Source: AP-15 sp963724435 (GTDB lineage Bacteria > Pseudomonadota > Alphaproteobacteria > ATCC43930 > CGMCC-115725). Taken from it: a stretch of 64,000 bases of DNA. This document shows, one piece after another, positions 9,101-17,322 of this stretch. Positions within the stretch are counted from its first letter, which is position 1. Each line of letters begins with the position of its first letter. A program made the position numbers and the translations under genes. The stretch is from assembly GCA_963724435.1 (NCBI GenBank), contig CAVRUN010000001.1, positions 124,001 to 188,000 on the forward strand. The letters run 5' to 3'. The notes beneath the pieces are model-generated. The model saw only the letters and a program-made list of their open reading frames with translations, made no database searches and was not told where the DNA came from.

Positions 9101-10210
9101 ATGGCAGGTCCGACTCCGCCACCGTCTTCGGCTGGCGCGATTGGCAGCGGGCGGCGGGAGCGGATATTGGCGCGAGGGCGACCGGAAAAGAGCTTGTCCC
9201 GTTTCGAGCGGATCGCACTGGTGTTATCAGGCGGCGAAGCGCTCGGGGCCTATCAAGCCGGCGCGTACGCCGCTCTCGAAAAAAGCGGGGTAAGGCCGAA
9301 CTGGATCGCGGGAAGCGGGATCGGGGCGGTTAACGCCGCCATTATCGCCGGAAATTTACCGCATGAGCGTGTCCTGCACTTGCGGCGTTTTTGGCAACAG
9401 GTCAGTCAGCACGCGGCTCCCAACCGATCCCGGCCTCTTGGTCGATGGCTGCGGCGGGCGATCCCCCGCGGCCCGAATGTTTCCGGTCGGCACGGCCGGT
9501 GGGTCCCGAAATCGGCCGTGCCAGCAGTGTCGGCAGCGACGCTGCGGGAATTGATCAATGAGGCCGTCGACTTTGAACGGGTGAATTCGGGCGCCGTCCG
9601 GCTCGTGCTTGGTGCGGTTAATCTCGCAACCGGCGCCGAAACGTTCTTCGACAATGACCGGCATGTGTTGAACCTCGACCATGTCATGGCGGGAACCCCA
9701 TTTCCTGGCCTGCCGCCGGTAGCCGTGGATCACCAGCGTTTTGCCGGCAGCGCGGTCTCGGTGTCGGCATTGGATGATGCGCGCCCCGCCGACACCCTAT
9801 GCTTTGCGATCGATGGCTATGACCCGGTACCCGGTGGCGCCGGCGGGATCAGCCGCTCGGCCCGCGAAATCGCCGCGATGCGCCGCACCCATGATCTGCG
9901 CCGGATGATCGCATTGCTTGGCGAGCGGGTGCCGCCGGCGGTGCGGGGTGATGTCGAGATCCGCCGCTGCCTTGCCGAGGCAAGCGATGTCACGATGACC
10001 ATCCTGCATTTGGTGCATGAAGGGAGTGCGGTCGAACTCGCGGCCAAGATGGCCGATTTTTCACTCAGCTCGCTTTCGGATCGCTGGAATGCTGGCGAAG
10101 GCGATGTTGCGGAAAGCCTCGCCCACCCGAGTTGGCTCGCACCACCGCCACGGCTGTCCGGGGTGGTCATCCACGAGGTTCGCGGCGGCGTTGTCGCGCC
10201 TCAACGCTGA
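9101..10210 (+). CDS. Patatin-like (DUF3734-type) protein lacking catalytic residues
   Basis: The fold-level match to DUF3734 patatin-like phospholipases is good: IALVLSGGEALGAYQAGAYAAL, then WIAGSGIGAVNAAIIAGN, LGAVNLATGAETFFDND, DHVMAGTPFPGLPPV and a C-terminal VVIHEVRGG. The chemistry is missing, however. The nucleophile motif reads GSGIG where relatives have GxSxG, and the catalytic Asp motif (normally DGG) reads AGS. The frame is open and intact, so a non-catalytic role is more likely than recent decay. The ATG at 9101 has a GAAGG just upstream; the frame is open from a TTG at 9020. Relatives often sit beside PHB-metabolism genes, as this one does. Confidence 0.82.
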   Translation: MAGPTPPPSSAGAIGSGRRERILARGRPEKSLSRFERIALVLSGGEALGAYQAGAYAALEKSGVRPNWIAGSGIGAVNAAIIAGNLPHERVLHLRRFWQQVSQHAAPNRSRPLGRWLRRAIPRGPNVSGRHGRWVPKSAVPAVSAATLRELINEAVDFERVNSGAVRLVLGAVNLATGAETFFDNDRHVLNLDHVMAGTPFPGLPPVAVDHQRFAGSAVSVSALDDARPADTLCFAIDGYDPVPGGAGGISRSAREIAAMRRTHDLRRMIALLGERVPPAVRGDVEIRRCLAEASDVTMTILHLVHEGSAVELAAKMADFSLSSLSDRWNAGEGDVAESLAHPSWLAPPPRLSGVVIHEVRGGVVAPQR

Positions 10211-10456
10211 GTTGCTGCCCGCGATTTAGGCGCACCGGGCGGATTGCTGCTGAAAGCGGCATTTTCGTCTGCCCTACCAGAAAAAACCAGGGAACGAATC
10301 AGCACTTCGCCAAATCGCGCAAGGCTGGCCTCCAAAGCCTTGCCTAAGCTTTTGTCAAGCCAAATATACGATTGAATTAGAAAGGGTTTTGCGATGGGAT
10401 GCATTCGCCTGGGGATCGATCGAACAGCGGAGCTGTTTGGATTATTAGGACATTCC

Positions 10457-10473
10457 CCGACACTCTGTGTCGG
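10457..10473. promoter_or_regulatory. Perfect hairpin in the phaZ leader
   Basis: CCGACAC and GTGTCGG form a 7-bp stem around a TCT loop, ending 18 bp before the phaZ ATG. It could act as an mRNA leader hairpin or an operator. No poly-T follows, so it is not a standard terminator. Confidence 0.4.
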
Positions 10474-10491
10474 CAACAATAACGAGGGTAT

Positions 10492-11709
10492 ATGCTTTAC
10501 GATGCCTACCAGGCGCAAAACGACATATTCGGTCCGATTCGGCTGATTGCCGGGACTGCCAGCCAGTGGCTCGGCTATCCCTGGCTGCCGATCGGGGAAA
10601 TGCCGTTTATGCGCGGTGCCGCCGCGGCGATGGAGTTGCTGTCGCATGCCGGCATGTCACATCAGCGACCCGACTTCCGCATCGAAAAGGTGACGATCGA
10701 CGGCCAAGAGATTGCCGTTCACGAGGAAATCGCGGCTTCCCACCCGTTCTGCAACTTGGTGCATTTTCGCAAGGATTTGGCGCGCGAGGAGCCGACGGTC
10801 TTGGTCGTCGCTCCGCTGTCCGGCCATTTCGCCACGCTGTTGCGCGGCACGGTCGAGACCTTGCTCGCCGACCACAACGTCTATTTGACCGACTGGGTCA
10901 ACGCGCGCGACGTACCGCTGTTGTTCGGCCGCTTCGATCTCGATGACTTTGTCGAGTTGGTCATTCGTTTTATCCGGGTGCTCGGGCCTCGCACGCATGT
11001 CGTCGCAGTGTGTCAGCCCTCGGTTCCGGTGTTGGCGGCGGTGTCGCTGCTGGCCGCCGATGAGGATCCGTGCCAGCCGTCCTCGATGGTTCTGATGGGC
11101 GGCCCGATCGACACCAGGGCAAACCCGACGGCGGTCAATCAATTTGCGCAGGCGCACGCACTCGATTGGTTTGAGCGGACGGTGATCACCACGGTACCGG
11201 CGCGCTATCCCGGGGCGTTTCGCCGTGTCTATCCGGGATTCCTGCAGCTCGCGGGTTTCCTCAGCATGAATTTCGATCGCCACGTCTCGGCGCATTGGAC
11301 GATGTTCCGCGACTTCGCCCGCGGCAGTGGTGAAAGTGCGGCCGCCACCCGCGCCTTTTACGACGAATACACCTCGGTGATGGATCTGCCTGCCGATTTC
11401 TATTTGCAGACGATTGAGCGTGTTTTTCACCGCTACGATCTTCCGCTCGGCCAGTTTCGGGTTCGCGGCCGCCTGGTCGAACCGGAGGCGATCGGCAACA
11501 CGGCCCTGATGACGGTTGAGGGCGAGCGCGACGATGTCTGCGGCCCGGGCCAAACCGTCGCCGCGCATAATCTATGCACGAGCATCCCGCCGGCAAAAAA
11601 GACCCACCACCTTCAGCTCAAAGTCGGCCATTATGGCGTGTTCCATGGCCGCCGGTGGCAGACCGAGACCTATCCCAAGGTCAAGTTGTTCATCCGGGCG
11701 CAGGACTAG
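10492..11709 (+). CDS. phaZ: Intracellular polyhydroxybutyrate depolymerase
   Basis: PhaZ breaks down stored PHB granules to 3-hydroxybutyrate or its oligomers in the cytoplasm. The opening MLYDAYQAQNDIFGPIR is characteristic of this family. The active-site box VCQPSVPVL carries the catalytic Cys used by PhaZ1-type enzymes, with later Asp and His (VEGERDDVCG and KVGHYGVFHG) completing the triad. Length (405 residues) is normal. A GAGGG lies just before the ATG. The gene sits upstream of keto-acid and acetoacetate genes, consistent with mobilisation of the released C4 units. Confidence 0.93.
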   Translation: MLYDAYQAQNDIFGPIRLIAGTASQWLGYPWLPIGEMPFMRGAAAAMELLSHAGMSHQRPDFRIEKVTIDGQEIAVHEEIAASHPFCNLVHFRKDLAREEPTVLVVAPLSGHFATLLRGTVETLLADHNVYLTDWVNARDVPLLFGRFDLDDFVELVIRFIRVLGPRTHVVAVCQPSVPVLAAVSLLAADEDPCQPSSMVLMGGPIDTRANPTAVNQFAQAHALDWFERTVITTVPARYPGAFRRVYPGFLQLAGFLSMNFDRHVSAHWTMFRDFARGSGESAAATRAFYDEYTSVMDLPADFYLQTIERVFHRYDLPLGQFRVRGRLVEPEAIGNTALMTVEGERDDVCGPGQTVAAHNLCTSIPPAKKTHHLQLKVGHYGVFHGRRWQTETYPKVKLFIRAQD

Positions 11710-11809
11710 CCGTCGTTTCTCATATTCCGCGGCGTGCGGCGAGGTCGAGGCGGGCTGGTCCACGGCGGCGTGCTCGTTCCCGCTACAACGCGGGCTGAGG
11801 GAGGAGCTG

Positions 11810-12745
11810 ATGGCCATAGGCGGCAAGGTCGTCATCACTTGCGCCGTCACCGGGTCGATCCATACCCCGACGATGAGCCCTTATCTGCCGCTGACCCCGG
11901 ACGAGATCGCGCGCGATGCGATTGCCGCGGCGGAAGCAGGGGCGTCGATCCTGCATCTGCACGCCCGTGACCCAAAGGACGGGCGGCCGACCCCCGATCC
12001 CAACGTCTTCATGCAATTCCTGCCGCGCATCAAGCAGGCGACCAACGCGGTCGTCAACATCACGACCGGCGGCGGCCACGGCATGTCTCTGGAGGAACGG
12101 CTCGCCGCACCGCTGCGCGCCCGGCCGGAGATGTGCTCCTTAAACATGGGCTCGATGAATTTCGGGCTCTACCCGATGCTCAGCCGCTACAAGGATTGGA
12201 AACATCCTTGGGAGACGCAGCATCTCGAAATGACGCGGGACTTTATTTTCCGGAATACCTATGCCGATATCGAGCGGATCCTAAAGGATCTGGGAGAAGG
12301 CTGCGGCACCCGGTTCGAGTTCGAGTGCTATGATGTCGGCCATCTTTACAATCTGGCGCATTTTCTCGAGCGCGGGCTGGTCAAGCCGCCGCTGTTCGTG
12401 CAGACGATTTTCGGCATTCTGGGCGGCATCGGCGCCGATCCCGACAATCTCGTCCACATGAAGCACATCGCCGACAAATTATTCGGTGACAAATACGCCT
12501 GGTCGATCCTCGCCGCCGGCCGTCATCAAATGCCGTTGGTAACGATGGGCGCGATCATGGGCGGCAATGTGCGCGTCGGCCTCGAGGATTCGTTGTGGAT
12601 CGGCCGCGGCAAGCTCGCTACCAGCAACGCCGACCAAGTCAGTCGCATTCGCGCCATCGTCGAGAATCTATCGCTCGAGATCGCCAGCCCGGATGAGGCG
12701 CGCGCGATGCTGGCGCTCAAAGGCGGCGACGACGTCGGGTTTTGA
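11810..12745 (+). CDS. Beta-keto acid cleavage enzyme (BKACE, DUF849)
   Basis: BKACE enzymes condense a beta-keto acid with acetyl-CoA to give acetoacetate and a new acyl-CoA; they are Zn-dependent TIM barrels. The protein shows VITCAVTGS at the first strand, the metal site LHLHARDPKDGRP, NITTGGGHGM and AAGRHQMPL near the end, all family hallmarks. The substrate cannot be read from sequence. The start at 11810 has GAGGAG 4-5 nt upstream and gives the usual length of 311 residues; the frame is open further upstream but overlaps phaZ. The downstream CoA-transferase would use the acetoacetate product. Confidence 0.92.
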   Translation: MAIGGKVVITCAVTGSIHTPTMSPYLPLTPDEIARDAIAAAEAGASILHLHARDPKDGRPTPDPNVFMQFLPRIKQATNAVVNITTGGGHGMSLEERLAAPLRARPEMCSLNMGSMNFGLYPMLSRYKDWKHPWETQHLEMTRDFIFRNTYADIERILKDLGEGCGTRFEFECYDVGHLYNLAHFLERGLVKPPLFVQTIFGILGGIGADPDNLVHMKHIADKLFGDKYAWSILAAGRHQMPLVTMGAIMGGNVRVGLEDSLWIGRGKLATSNADQVSRIRAIVENLSLEIASPDEARAMLALKGGDDVGF

Positions 12746-12760
12746 CCGGGGGCGGTAAAT

Positions 12761-13426
12761 ATGATCGACAAGCGGGTCAAAAATCTTGCCGAGGGGGTGG
12801 CCGGCATCAAGGATGGCGCCGTTGTCCTATGCGCCGGGTTTGGCGGCGCCGGACTTCCCGATGCGTTATGCGAAGCGGTGATCGAGCAGGGTGCGCGCGA
12901 TCTGACCGTGGTCGCCAACAACGCCGGGACCGGGCGCAGCGGGCTCGCGGCATTGATGGCGGCCGGCCGGGTGCGCAAGATCATGTGCTCGTTTCCGCGT
13001 AGTTCGGGCAGCGTTGTCTTTGAGGAGTTGTACGCCGCCGGTAAAATCGAGCTTGAACTATTGCCGCAGGGGACCTTAAGCGAGCGCATGCGCTGCGCCG
13101 CCGCCGGGCTCGGCGGCTTCTACTCGCCGGTGTCGGTCGGCACGCGGCTCGCCGAAGGCAAGGAGCACCGCGAGATCGACGGCAGGATGTATGTGTTGGA
13201 AAAACCGCTCAGGGGCGATGTCGCCCTGCTCGCCGCCGAACGGGCCGACCGCTGGGGCAACCTGACCTATCGCAAATCGCAGCGCAATTTCAACCCGACG
13301 ATGGCGATGGCTGCCGATCTCGCGGTCGCGCAAGTTCGCGATATCGTCGAATTGGGCGAGCTCGATCCGGAGATGATCATCACCCCCGGCATTTTTGTAG
13401 ACCGCATCGTCCAGGTCGCGTTTTGA
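12761..13426 (+). CDS. 3-oxoacid (acetoacetate) CoA-transferase subunit A
   Basis: This is the alpha subunit of a type I CoA-transferase that activates acetoacetate or 3-oxoadipate with succinyl-CoA. CoA-binding glycine motifs (VLCAGFGGAGLPDAL, about residues 23-37), ANNAGTGRSGLAALM, a central LLPQGTLSERMRCAAAGLGGFYSP and the C-terminal PGIFVDRIVQV are all present. It lies 15 bp after the BKACE stop. The beta subunit follows, but only after an unusual 171-bp gap containing an inverted-repeat element. ScoA, AtoD and PcaI cannot be told apart from sequence alone; the neighbourhood favours acetoacetate. Confidence 0.92.
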   Translation: MIDKRVKNLAEGVAGIKDGAVVLCAGFGGAGLPDALCEAVIEQGARDLTVVANNAGTGRSGLAALMAAGRVRKIMCSFPRSSGSVVFEELYAAGKIELELLPQGTLSERMRCAAAGLGGFYSPVSVGTRLAEGKEHREIDGRMYVLEKPLRGDVALLAAERADRWGNLTYRKSQRNFNPTMAMAADLAVAQVRDIVELGELDPEMIITPGIFVDRIVQVAF

Positions 13427-13582
13427 TATTCACGATGAGACAATGAGGCAGTGAGAACCGTGGCCGTGAAGAAGCGGGACCGGATTTGGTCCAATACGCG
13501 CGAAGCAAAATTTTCGCTTCGCGGAATTAGATCACTTTGAAAATCGCCCGTTCTCAATGCCCCACTGCGTCATTGTGAAATA
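13427..13582. repeat. Imperfect inverted-repeat element between the CoA-transferase subunits
   Basis: The two ends (13427-13460 and 13549-13582) are inverted copies of each other with roughly 26 of 33 positions matching, including GAGAAC/GTTCTC cores. The middle holds a hairpin (13499-13523) with an 8-bp CGCGAAGC/GCTTCGCG stem around an A4T4C loop. The layout resembles a small non-autonomous (MITE-like) element or a REP doublet. It ends 15 bp before the subunit B start, whose own GGAGG lies outside it. Confidence 0.55.
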
Positions 13583-13597
13583 GAGTGTGGAGGAAAT

Positions 13598-14266
13598 ATG
13601 CCGCTAAAACGTCGCCAAATCGCTTGGCGGGCCGCCCAGGATCTCGTCGACGGCGCCTATGTGAACCTCGGGATCGGGCTGCCGACCCTGGTCTCGGACT
13701 TCATCCCGGACGACCGCGAGATTGTGCTGCATAGCGAGAACGGCATTTTGGGCGTCGGCCCCGCACCCGGCGCCAACGAAGCCGATCCCGATTTGATCAA
13801 CGCCGGCAAGCAGCCGATCACCTTGGTGACCGGCGGCAGCTATGTTCACCACACCAACTCGTTTCTGATGATCCGCGGCGGTCATCTCGACTTGGCCCTG
13901 CTCGGCGCCTTTGAGGTCGCGGAGAATGGCGATCTCGCCAATTGGACGACCGACGACCCCAGTTTTCCGCCCGGCGTCGGGGGTGCGATGGACCTCGCAG
14001 TCGGCGCGAAAGAGATCCGGGTCCTGGTCGAACACACGACCAAATCGGGCGCTCCGCGGATCCGCAGGCGCTGCGAATACCCGCTGACCGCCGCCGCCGC
14101 GGTGCGACGGATCTACACCGATCTCGCGGTCATCGATGTGACCTCGGACGGACTGGTCGTGCGCGAAATCGCGGAAGACATCGATTTCGCCGGCCTGCAG
14201 TCCAAAACCGAAGCCGCCCTGCGCCCCGCCCCCGACCTCCGCCCGCTCCGCGCCCCCTCTGTGTGA
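13598..14266 (+). CDS. 3-oxoacid (acetoacetate) CoA-transferase subunit B
   Basis: This is the beta subunit carrying the catalytic glutamate that forms the CoA thioester, seen in LHSENGILGVGP (Glu at about residue 47). IGLPTLVSDFI near the N-terminus and GGAMDLAVGAKEIRVLVEHTTKSG in the C-terminal half are typical. Length (222 residues) is normal and the frame is clean. GGAGG lies 7 nt before the ATG. It pairs with subunit A despite the inverted-repeat element between them. Confidence 0.93.
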   Translation: MPLKRRQIAWRAAQDLVDGAYVNLGIGLPTLVSDFIPDDREIVLHSENGILGVGPAPGANEADPDLINAGKQPITLVTGGSYVHHTNSFLMIRGGHLDLALLGAFEVAENGDLANWTTDDPSFPPGVGGAMDLAVGAKEIRVLVEHTTKSGAPRIRRRCEYPLTAAAAVRRIYTDLAVIDVTSDGLVVREIAEDIDFAGLQSKTEAALRPAPDLRPLRAPSV

Positions 14267-14432
14267 GCCACTCCCATTACCGGGCGCGGCTGACCCTAGG
14301 CCGACAACCCCCGAGCGATCCCCGCCCATTGCCGCAATAACGTGAGGTTCTGGAAAATTGCCGAATAATCGGTGTTCTGGACAGCAATTCAGCCCAATGG
14401 ATCATGGCAATAGCGCGGTTTTTACTGCGGAT

Positions 14433-14451
14433 GCGCTTTGGGCCAAAGCGC
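14433..14451. terminator. Strong hairpin (9-bp perfect stem)
   Basis: GCGCTTTGG and CCAAAGCGC pair perfectly around a single central G. It lies 22 bp past the stop of the minus-strand small gene at 14474 and about 165 bp past subunit B, so it could terminate either. There is no clear U-tract. Confidence 0.4.
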
Positions 14452-14473
14452 GATGCATCTGAAAAGTCCGGTT

Positions 14474-14752
14474 CTAACGCACATCCCCAAATGCAAAGAC
14501 TGTCCAATCGGGCTTCGCTGCCTCTAAGACCGGATGATGGTAAAAGTCTTTTTTGAGTCCCCCTTCCCTATTGAGTTCCGTTTCGGCTGTATTGTGGATC
14601 GTGATATTTGGACTACCACTAACGACCGGATAATTATCCCTATTAGTACGTCGTTCTTGCAATCGCAAATATCGATAGCCAAGCATCAACCCTGCAATGG
14701 CTACTGTCGTTAACAGCATACTATTCGTGATAGCAATCAGCTCTGGATTCAT
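14474..14752 (-). CDS. Possible small single-pass membrane protein
   Basis: The candidate is a 92-residue protein with one hydrophobic segment near the N-terminus (MLLTTVAIAGLMLGYRYL, about residues 12-29), followed by a basic stretch RLQERRTNRD and a polar tail. Local GC is lower than in the flanking genes. No good ribosome binding site precedes the ATG at 14750-14752, and the frame is open upstream to 14845, so start and reality are uncertain. It overlaps the region where a RAYT fragment begins on the other strand. No family recognised. Confidence 0.4.
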   Translation of the reverse strand: MNPELIAITNSMLLTTVAIAGLMLGYRYLRLQERRTNRDNYPVVSGSPNITIHNTAETELNREGGLKKDFYHHPVLEAAKPDWTVFAFGDVR

Positions 14753-14775
14753 AGGGAGGAGCTTTATCTCGCTAG

Positions 14776-15002
14776 AGGTATGGCCTTGGCAGCGGCGGTA
14801 CTGGGAGCACACGATCCGCGACGACAGCGACTTTGCCGCACGCATGGATTATACGCACTTCAACCCATTTAAGCATAGCCTCGTAACCCACCCGGCGGAT
14901 TGGGCGCATTCGTCATTTCACCGGTGCAACGCCAGCGGGATTTATCCCACCGACTGGAGAGGCGGTAGCGATGAGTCGCGACAGACGGGCGAACGCCTCT
15001 GA
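14776..15002 (+). pseudogene. REP-associated tyrosine transposase (RAYT), C-terminal remnant
   Basis: From about 14781 the frame reads WPWQRRYWEHTIRDD, then MDYTHFNPFKHSLVTHPADW and SSFHRC, the hallmark C-terminus of RAYT (Y1-type) transposases. The N-terminal half with the HUH motif and catalytic Tyr is absent; upstream sequence in the same frame is unrelated. The fragment is therefore a dead remnant. A REP-like palindrome lies 135 bp downstream. Confidence 0.78.
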
Positions 15003-15136
15003 TTTGATGCCGCGCAAAAGGCCGAGGGACACAGCAGCGGTCTATCAGCGGAGCGCGCCGAGCACCGCTCAAGGCGGAATGCGCTGCGCCTACTACGGGG
15101 CACGCTACGACATGCCTGAAAAAAAGGAGACGTGGG

Positions 15137-15157
15137 TGGCCGGGTCAAGCCCGGCCA
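15137..15157. repeat. REP-like palindrome
   Basis: TGGCCGGG and CCCGGCCA form a perfect 8-bp stem around TCAAG. This GGCCGGG...CCCGGCC palindrome is a frequent intergenic repeat in alphaproteobacteria. It sits between the RAYT remnant and the 3' end of the peroxiredoxin gene, where it may also act as a transcription stop for the minus strand. Confidence 0.65.
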
Positions 15158-15190
15158 CGGGGATGGGTAGAGTCGGAGCGATCGTATTGC

Positions 15191-15679
15191 TTACACCAGG
15201 GCCTTCAAAATCGCTTCGGCGCTGGAGGCTTCGACTTGGCCGGGTTGCTGTTCGACATTGAGCGATTTGACGACGCCGTTGTCGACCAGCATCGAATAGC
15301 GCTTTGAGCGGATGCCGAGACCGCCCTTCGAGAGATCGAGTTCGAGCCCGAGCGCCTTGGCGAAGTCGCCGCTGCCATCGGACAGCATCGTGACCTTGCC
15401 GTCGCATTTCTGGTCTTTGCCCCAGGCGCCCATGACCGCGGCATCGTTGACCGCGACGCAGGCGATTTCATCGATCCCTTTCGCCTTGATCTCGGCCGAT
15501 TTCTCGACAAAGCCCGGCAGATGACGCTGCGAGCACGCCGGCGTAAACGCGCCCGGCACGGCGAATAGCGCCACCTTCTTGCCGCGGAAGAATTCGTCGG
15601 TGGTGACCTCTTTTGGGCCCTCGGGTGTTACCTGTCGTAAAGTGACCGAGGGCAGCCTGTCGCCGACATTGATCGTCAT
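15191..15679 (-). CDS. Peroxiredoxin (Prx5/AhpE-like, redoxin family)
   Basis: This thiol peroxidase reduces hydrogen peroxide and alkyl hydroperoxides. The peroxidatic cysteine lies in VPGAFTPACSQRHLPGF (Cys at residue 49); a second cysteine (KCDG) and the Arg in RSKRYSMLVDNG fit the Prx5 group. Length is 162 residues. The frame is open upstream to 15901, but the ATG at 15677-15679 (MTINVGDRLP) has GGAGG 7 nt upstream and matches the family start. Confidence 0.94.
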   Translation of the reverse strand: MTINVGDRLPSVTLRQVTPEGPKEVTTDEFFRGKKVALFAVPGAFTPACSQRHLPGFVEKSAEIKAKGIDEIACVAVNDAAVMGAWGKDQKCDGKVTMLSDGSGDFAKALGLELDLSKGGLGIRSKRYSMLVDNGVVKSLNVEQQPGQVEASSAEAILKALV

Positions 15680-15884
15680 AGTGAATCCTCCGAAGTGTTC
15701 GATATCGCCAATCCCGCCGTCCCCGGCAGGGGAGCGGGCGCTGGCGGAGCGATAGCACAGCCCGAACCGCGGGGCAAACCGCGGCGGGGTCAGGTATCCC
15801 TGCACGCTTTTTGAGCGCTGACCGGCAGCGAGTTTATTGTGGTAGGCTGGCTCGTGGAACGCAGGTTGGGATGGTAGCGAAAGG

Positions 15885-16460
15885 ATGACAGCCGAGAGCA
15901 CAGCGAGTTCGCTCGCCGGTCAATTGCTCGTCGCGATGCCGCAGATGGGGGACCCGCGCTTTGCGCGGTCCGTGGTCTATCTGTGCACGCATAGCGGTGA
16001 GGACGGTGCGATGGGTCTGGTGATCAACAAGGCGTTAGGATCGCTGACCTTGGCCGAATTGTTCGCGCAGTTGGAAATCGAGCCCGTCGACTTTGCGAAG
16101 AAGCGCCCGGTCTATTTTGGCGGTCCGGTCGAGCCGGGCCGCGGTTTTGTGCTTCATACCGCCGAGTATCGCGAGGAAGGGACCCTGCCGGTGGCCGGCA
16201 ATATCGCGATCACCGCGACGCTCGACATCATGCGCGCGATCGCCAAAGGGCAGGGTCCGCGCCAGAGCCTGTTTGCGCTCGGCTATGCCGGTTGGGCCCC
16301 AGGCCAGCTCGATGCCGAACTTCAGGCCAATGGCTGGCTTTGCGTCGCGGCCGATGAGGGCATCGTCTTTGACCCCGACCACGACACCAAATGGCAACGG
16401 GCGTTAGACAAGCTCGGTGTCAGCCTGTCGATGCTGTCGAGCGACGCCGGCCACGCTTAG
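15885..16460 (+). CDS. YqgE/AlgH family protein
   Basis: A UPF0301-type protein of 191 residues. It has the standard opening LAGQLLVAMPQMGDPRFARSV, the GAMGLVINK and VYFGGPVEPGRGFVLH motifs, and GYAGWAPGQLDAELQANGWL near the C-terminus. Its biochemical role is unsettled; AlgH was named from alginate regulation in Pseudomonas. It lies 205 bp from and divergent to the peroxiredoxin gene, so the two probably share a promoter region. Confidence 0.94.
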   Translation: MTAESTASSLAGQLLVAMPQMGDPRFARSVVYLCTHSGEDGAMGLVINKALGSLTLAELFAQLEIEPVDFAKKRPVYFGGPVEPGRGFVLHTAEYREEGTLPVAGNIAITATLDIMRAIAKGQGPRQSLFALGYAGWAPGQLDAELQANGWLCVAADEGIVFDPDHDTKWQRALDKLGVSLSMLSSDAGHA

Positions 16461-16493
16461 AGACGGCGCGACGGCGCCGCTTGCCCGGCCGGC

Positions 16494-17204
16494 TTACCCG
16501 GCTGGCGCTTCTTCCAACAGGCGGCCATAACCCGGCACCTTGTCGCCGGTTTTCAGCATCGTCAGCATTGCCCAGAACGACGCCTGGTTGGTGGTTACCA
16601 CCGGCTTCTTGAACTCGCGCTCCCACGCCGCGATCGAGGCCATCGTCGGAAAATTGCCGCCGGGGACGACGAGAACCTCGACTTCAGGCCGGTCGATGCG
16701 GCGGAACGCGTCGCGCGCGTTCTCCGGCCCGAGATTGCCGATCGCGTAGGAATCGGTCGCGCCAAAGCCTTCGAGCGCCACGGTCTCGAGACCGTGGTTG
16801 CGAGCGAAGAGATCGGCGGCGCGCTGGTTGACGGCTTCCGAATAGGGCGAGACCAGCCCGATATGCCGCGCCCCCAGGGCTCGCACCGCGCGACCGATCG
16901 CCTGCGCCGAGGTAATCGCCGGCGCCTTGGCGCCCTCGCTCATTCGGCGGGTGACGACCTCATCGTAATCGTCGACGAACACGCTCGCCGAAGTCTGCGC
17001 CAGGATCACCAGCTCGACCTTGGCGGTGCCGAGCAATTTCGACTGGTAATCGAGGTCCTCATCGCGCGGCGAAGCGAAGGTCTGGCCGGGGCGGCTGGTC
17101 ATCAGCCGGCCGATATGCGCCTGGCAGGTCGGCGGCAACAGCCGACATTCCATTTCCACGGTTGTGTTGGTCGAAGGTATCAAGACGCCGAAATGGCGGA
17201 TCAT
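16494..17204 (-). CDS. Maleate isomerase / Asp-Glu racemase superfamily protein
   Basis: The opening IRHFGVLIPSTNTTVEMEC and GRLMTSRPGQ match the maleate isomerase/arylmalonate decarboxylase group. So do the second-half sequence ALGARHIGLVSPYSEAVNQRAADLF and PVVTTNQASFWAML. Family members use two cysteines. Here the first expected site reads AQTSAS rather than ACTS-like, and the second reads PGGNFP, so both look substituted. The substrate is therefore doubtful. I chose the ATG at 17202-17204; the frame is open from a TTG at 17222. Confidence 0.8.
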   Translation of the reverse strand: MIRHFGVLIPSTNTTVEMECRLLPPTCQAHIGRLMTSRPGQTFASPRDEDLDYQSKLLGTAKVELVILAQTSASVFVDDYDEVVTRRMSEGAKAPAITSAQAIGRAVRALGARHIGLVSPYSEAVNQRAADLFARNHGLETVALEGFGATDSYAIGNLGPENARDAFRRIDRPEVEVLVVPGGNFPTMASIAAWEREFKKPVVTTNQASFWAMLTMLKTGDKVPGYGRLLEEAPAG

Positions 17205-17322
17205 TTGCGACCCTTCCCTCAAATTTGACCGGCAATCCTAGTGATTACACCGCGGCGTTGTCGACCCTCGACCGGCGCTCTGCTATCGTTATGCGAGATA
17301 GCCCAGCGAAAAGGTTTCAGAA

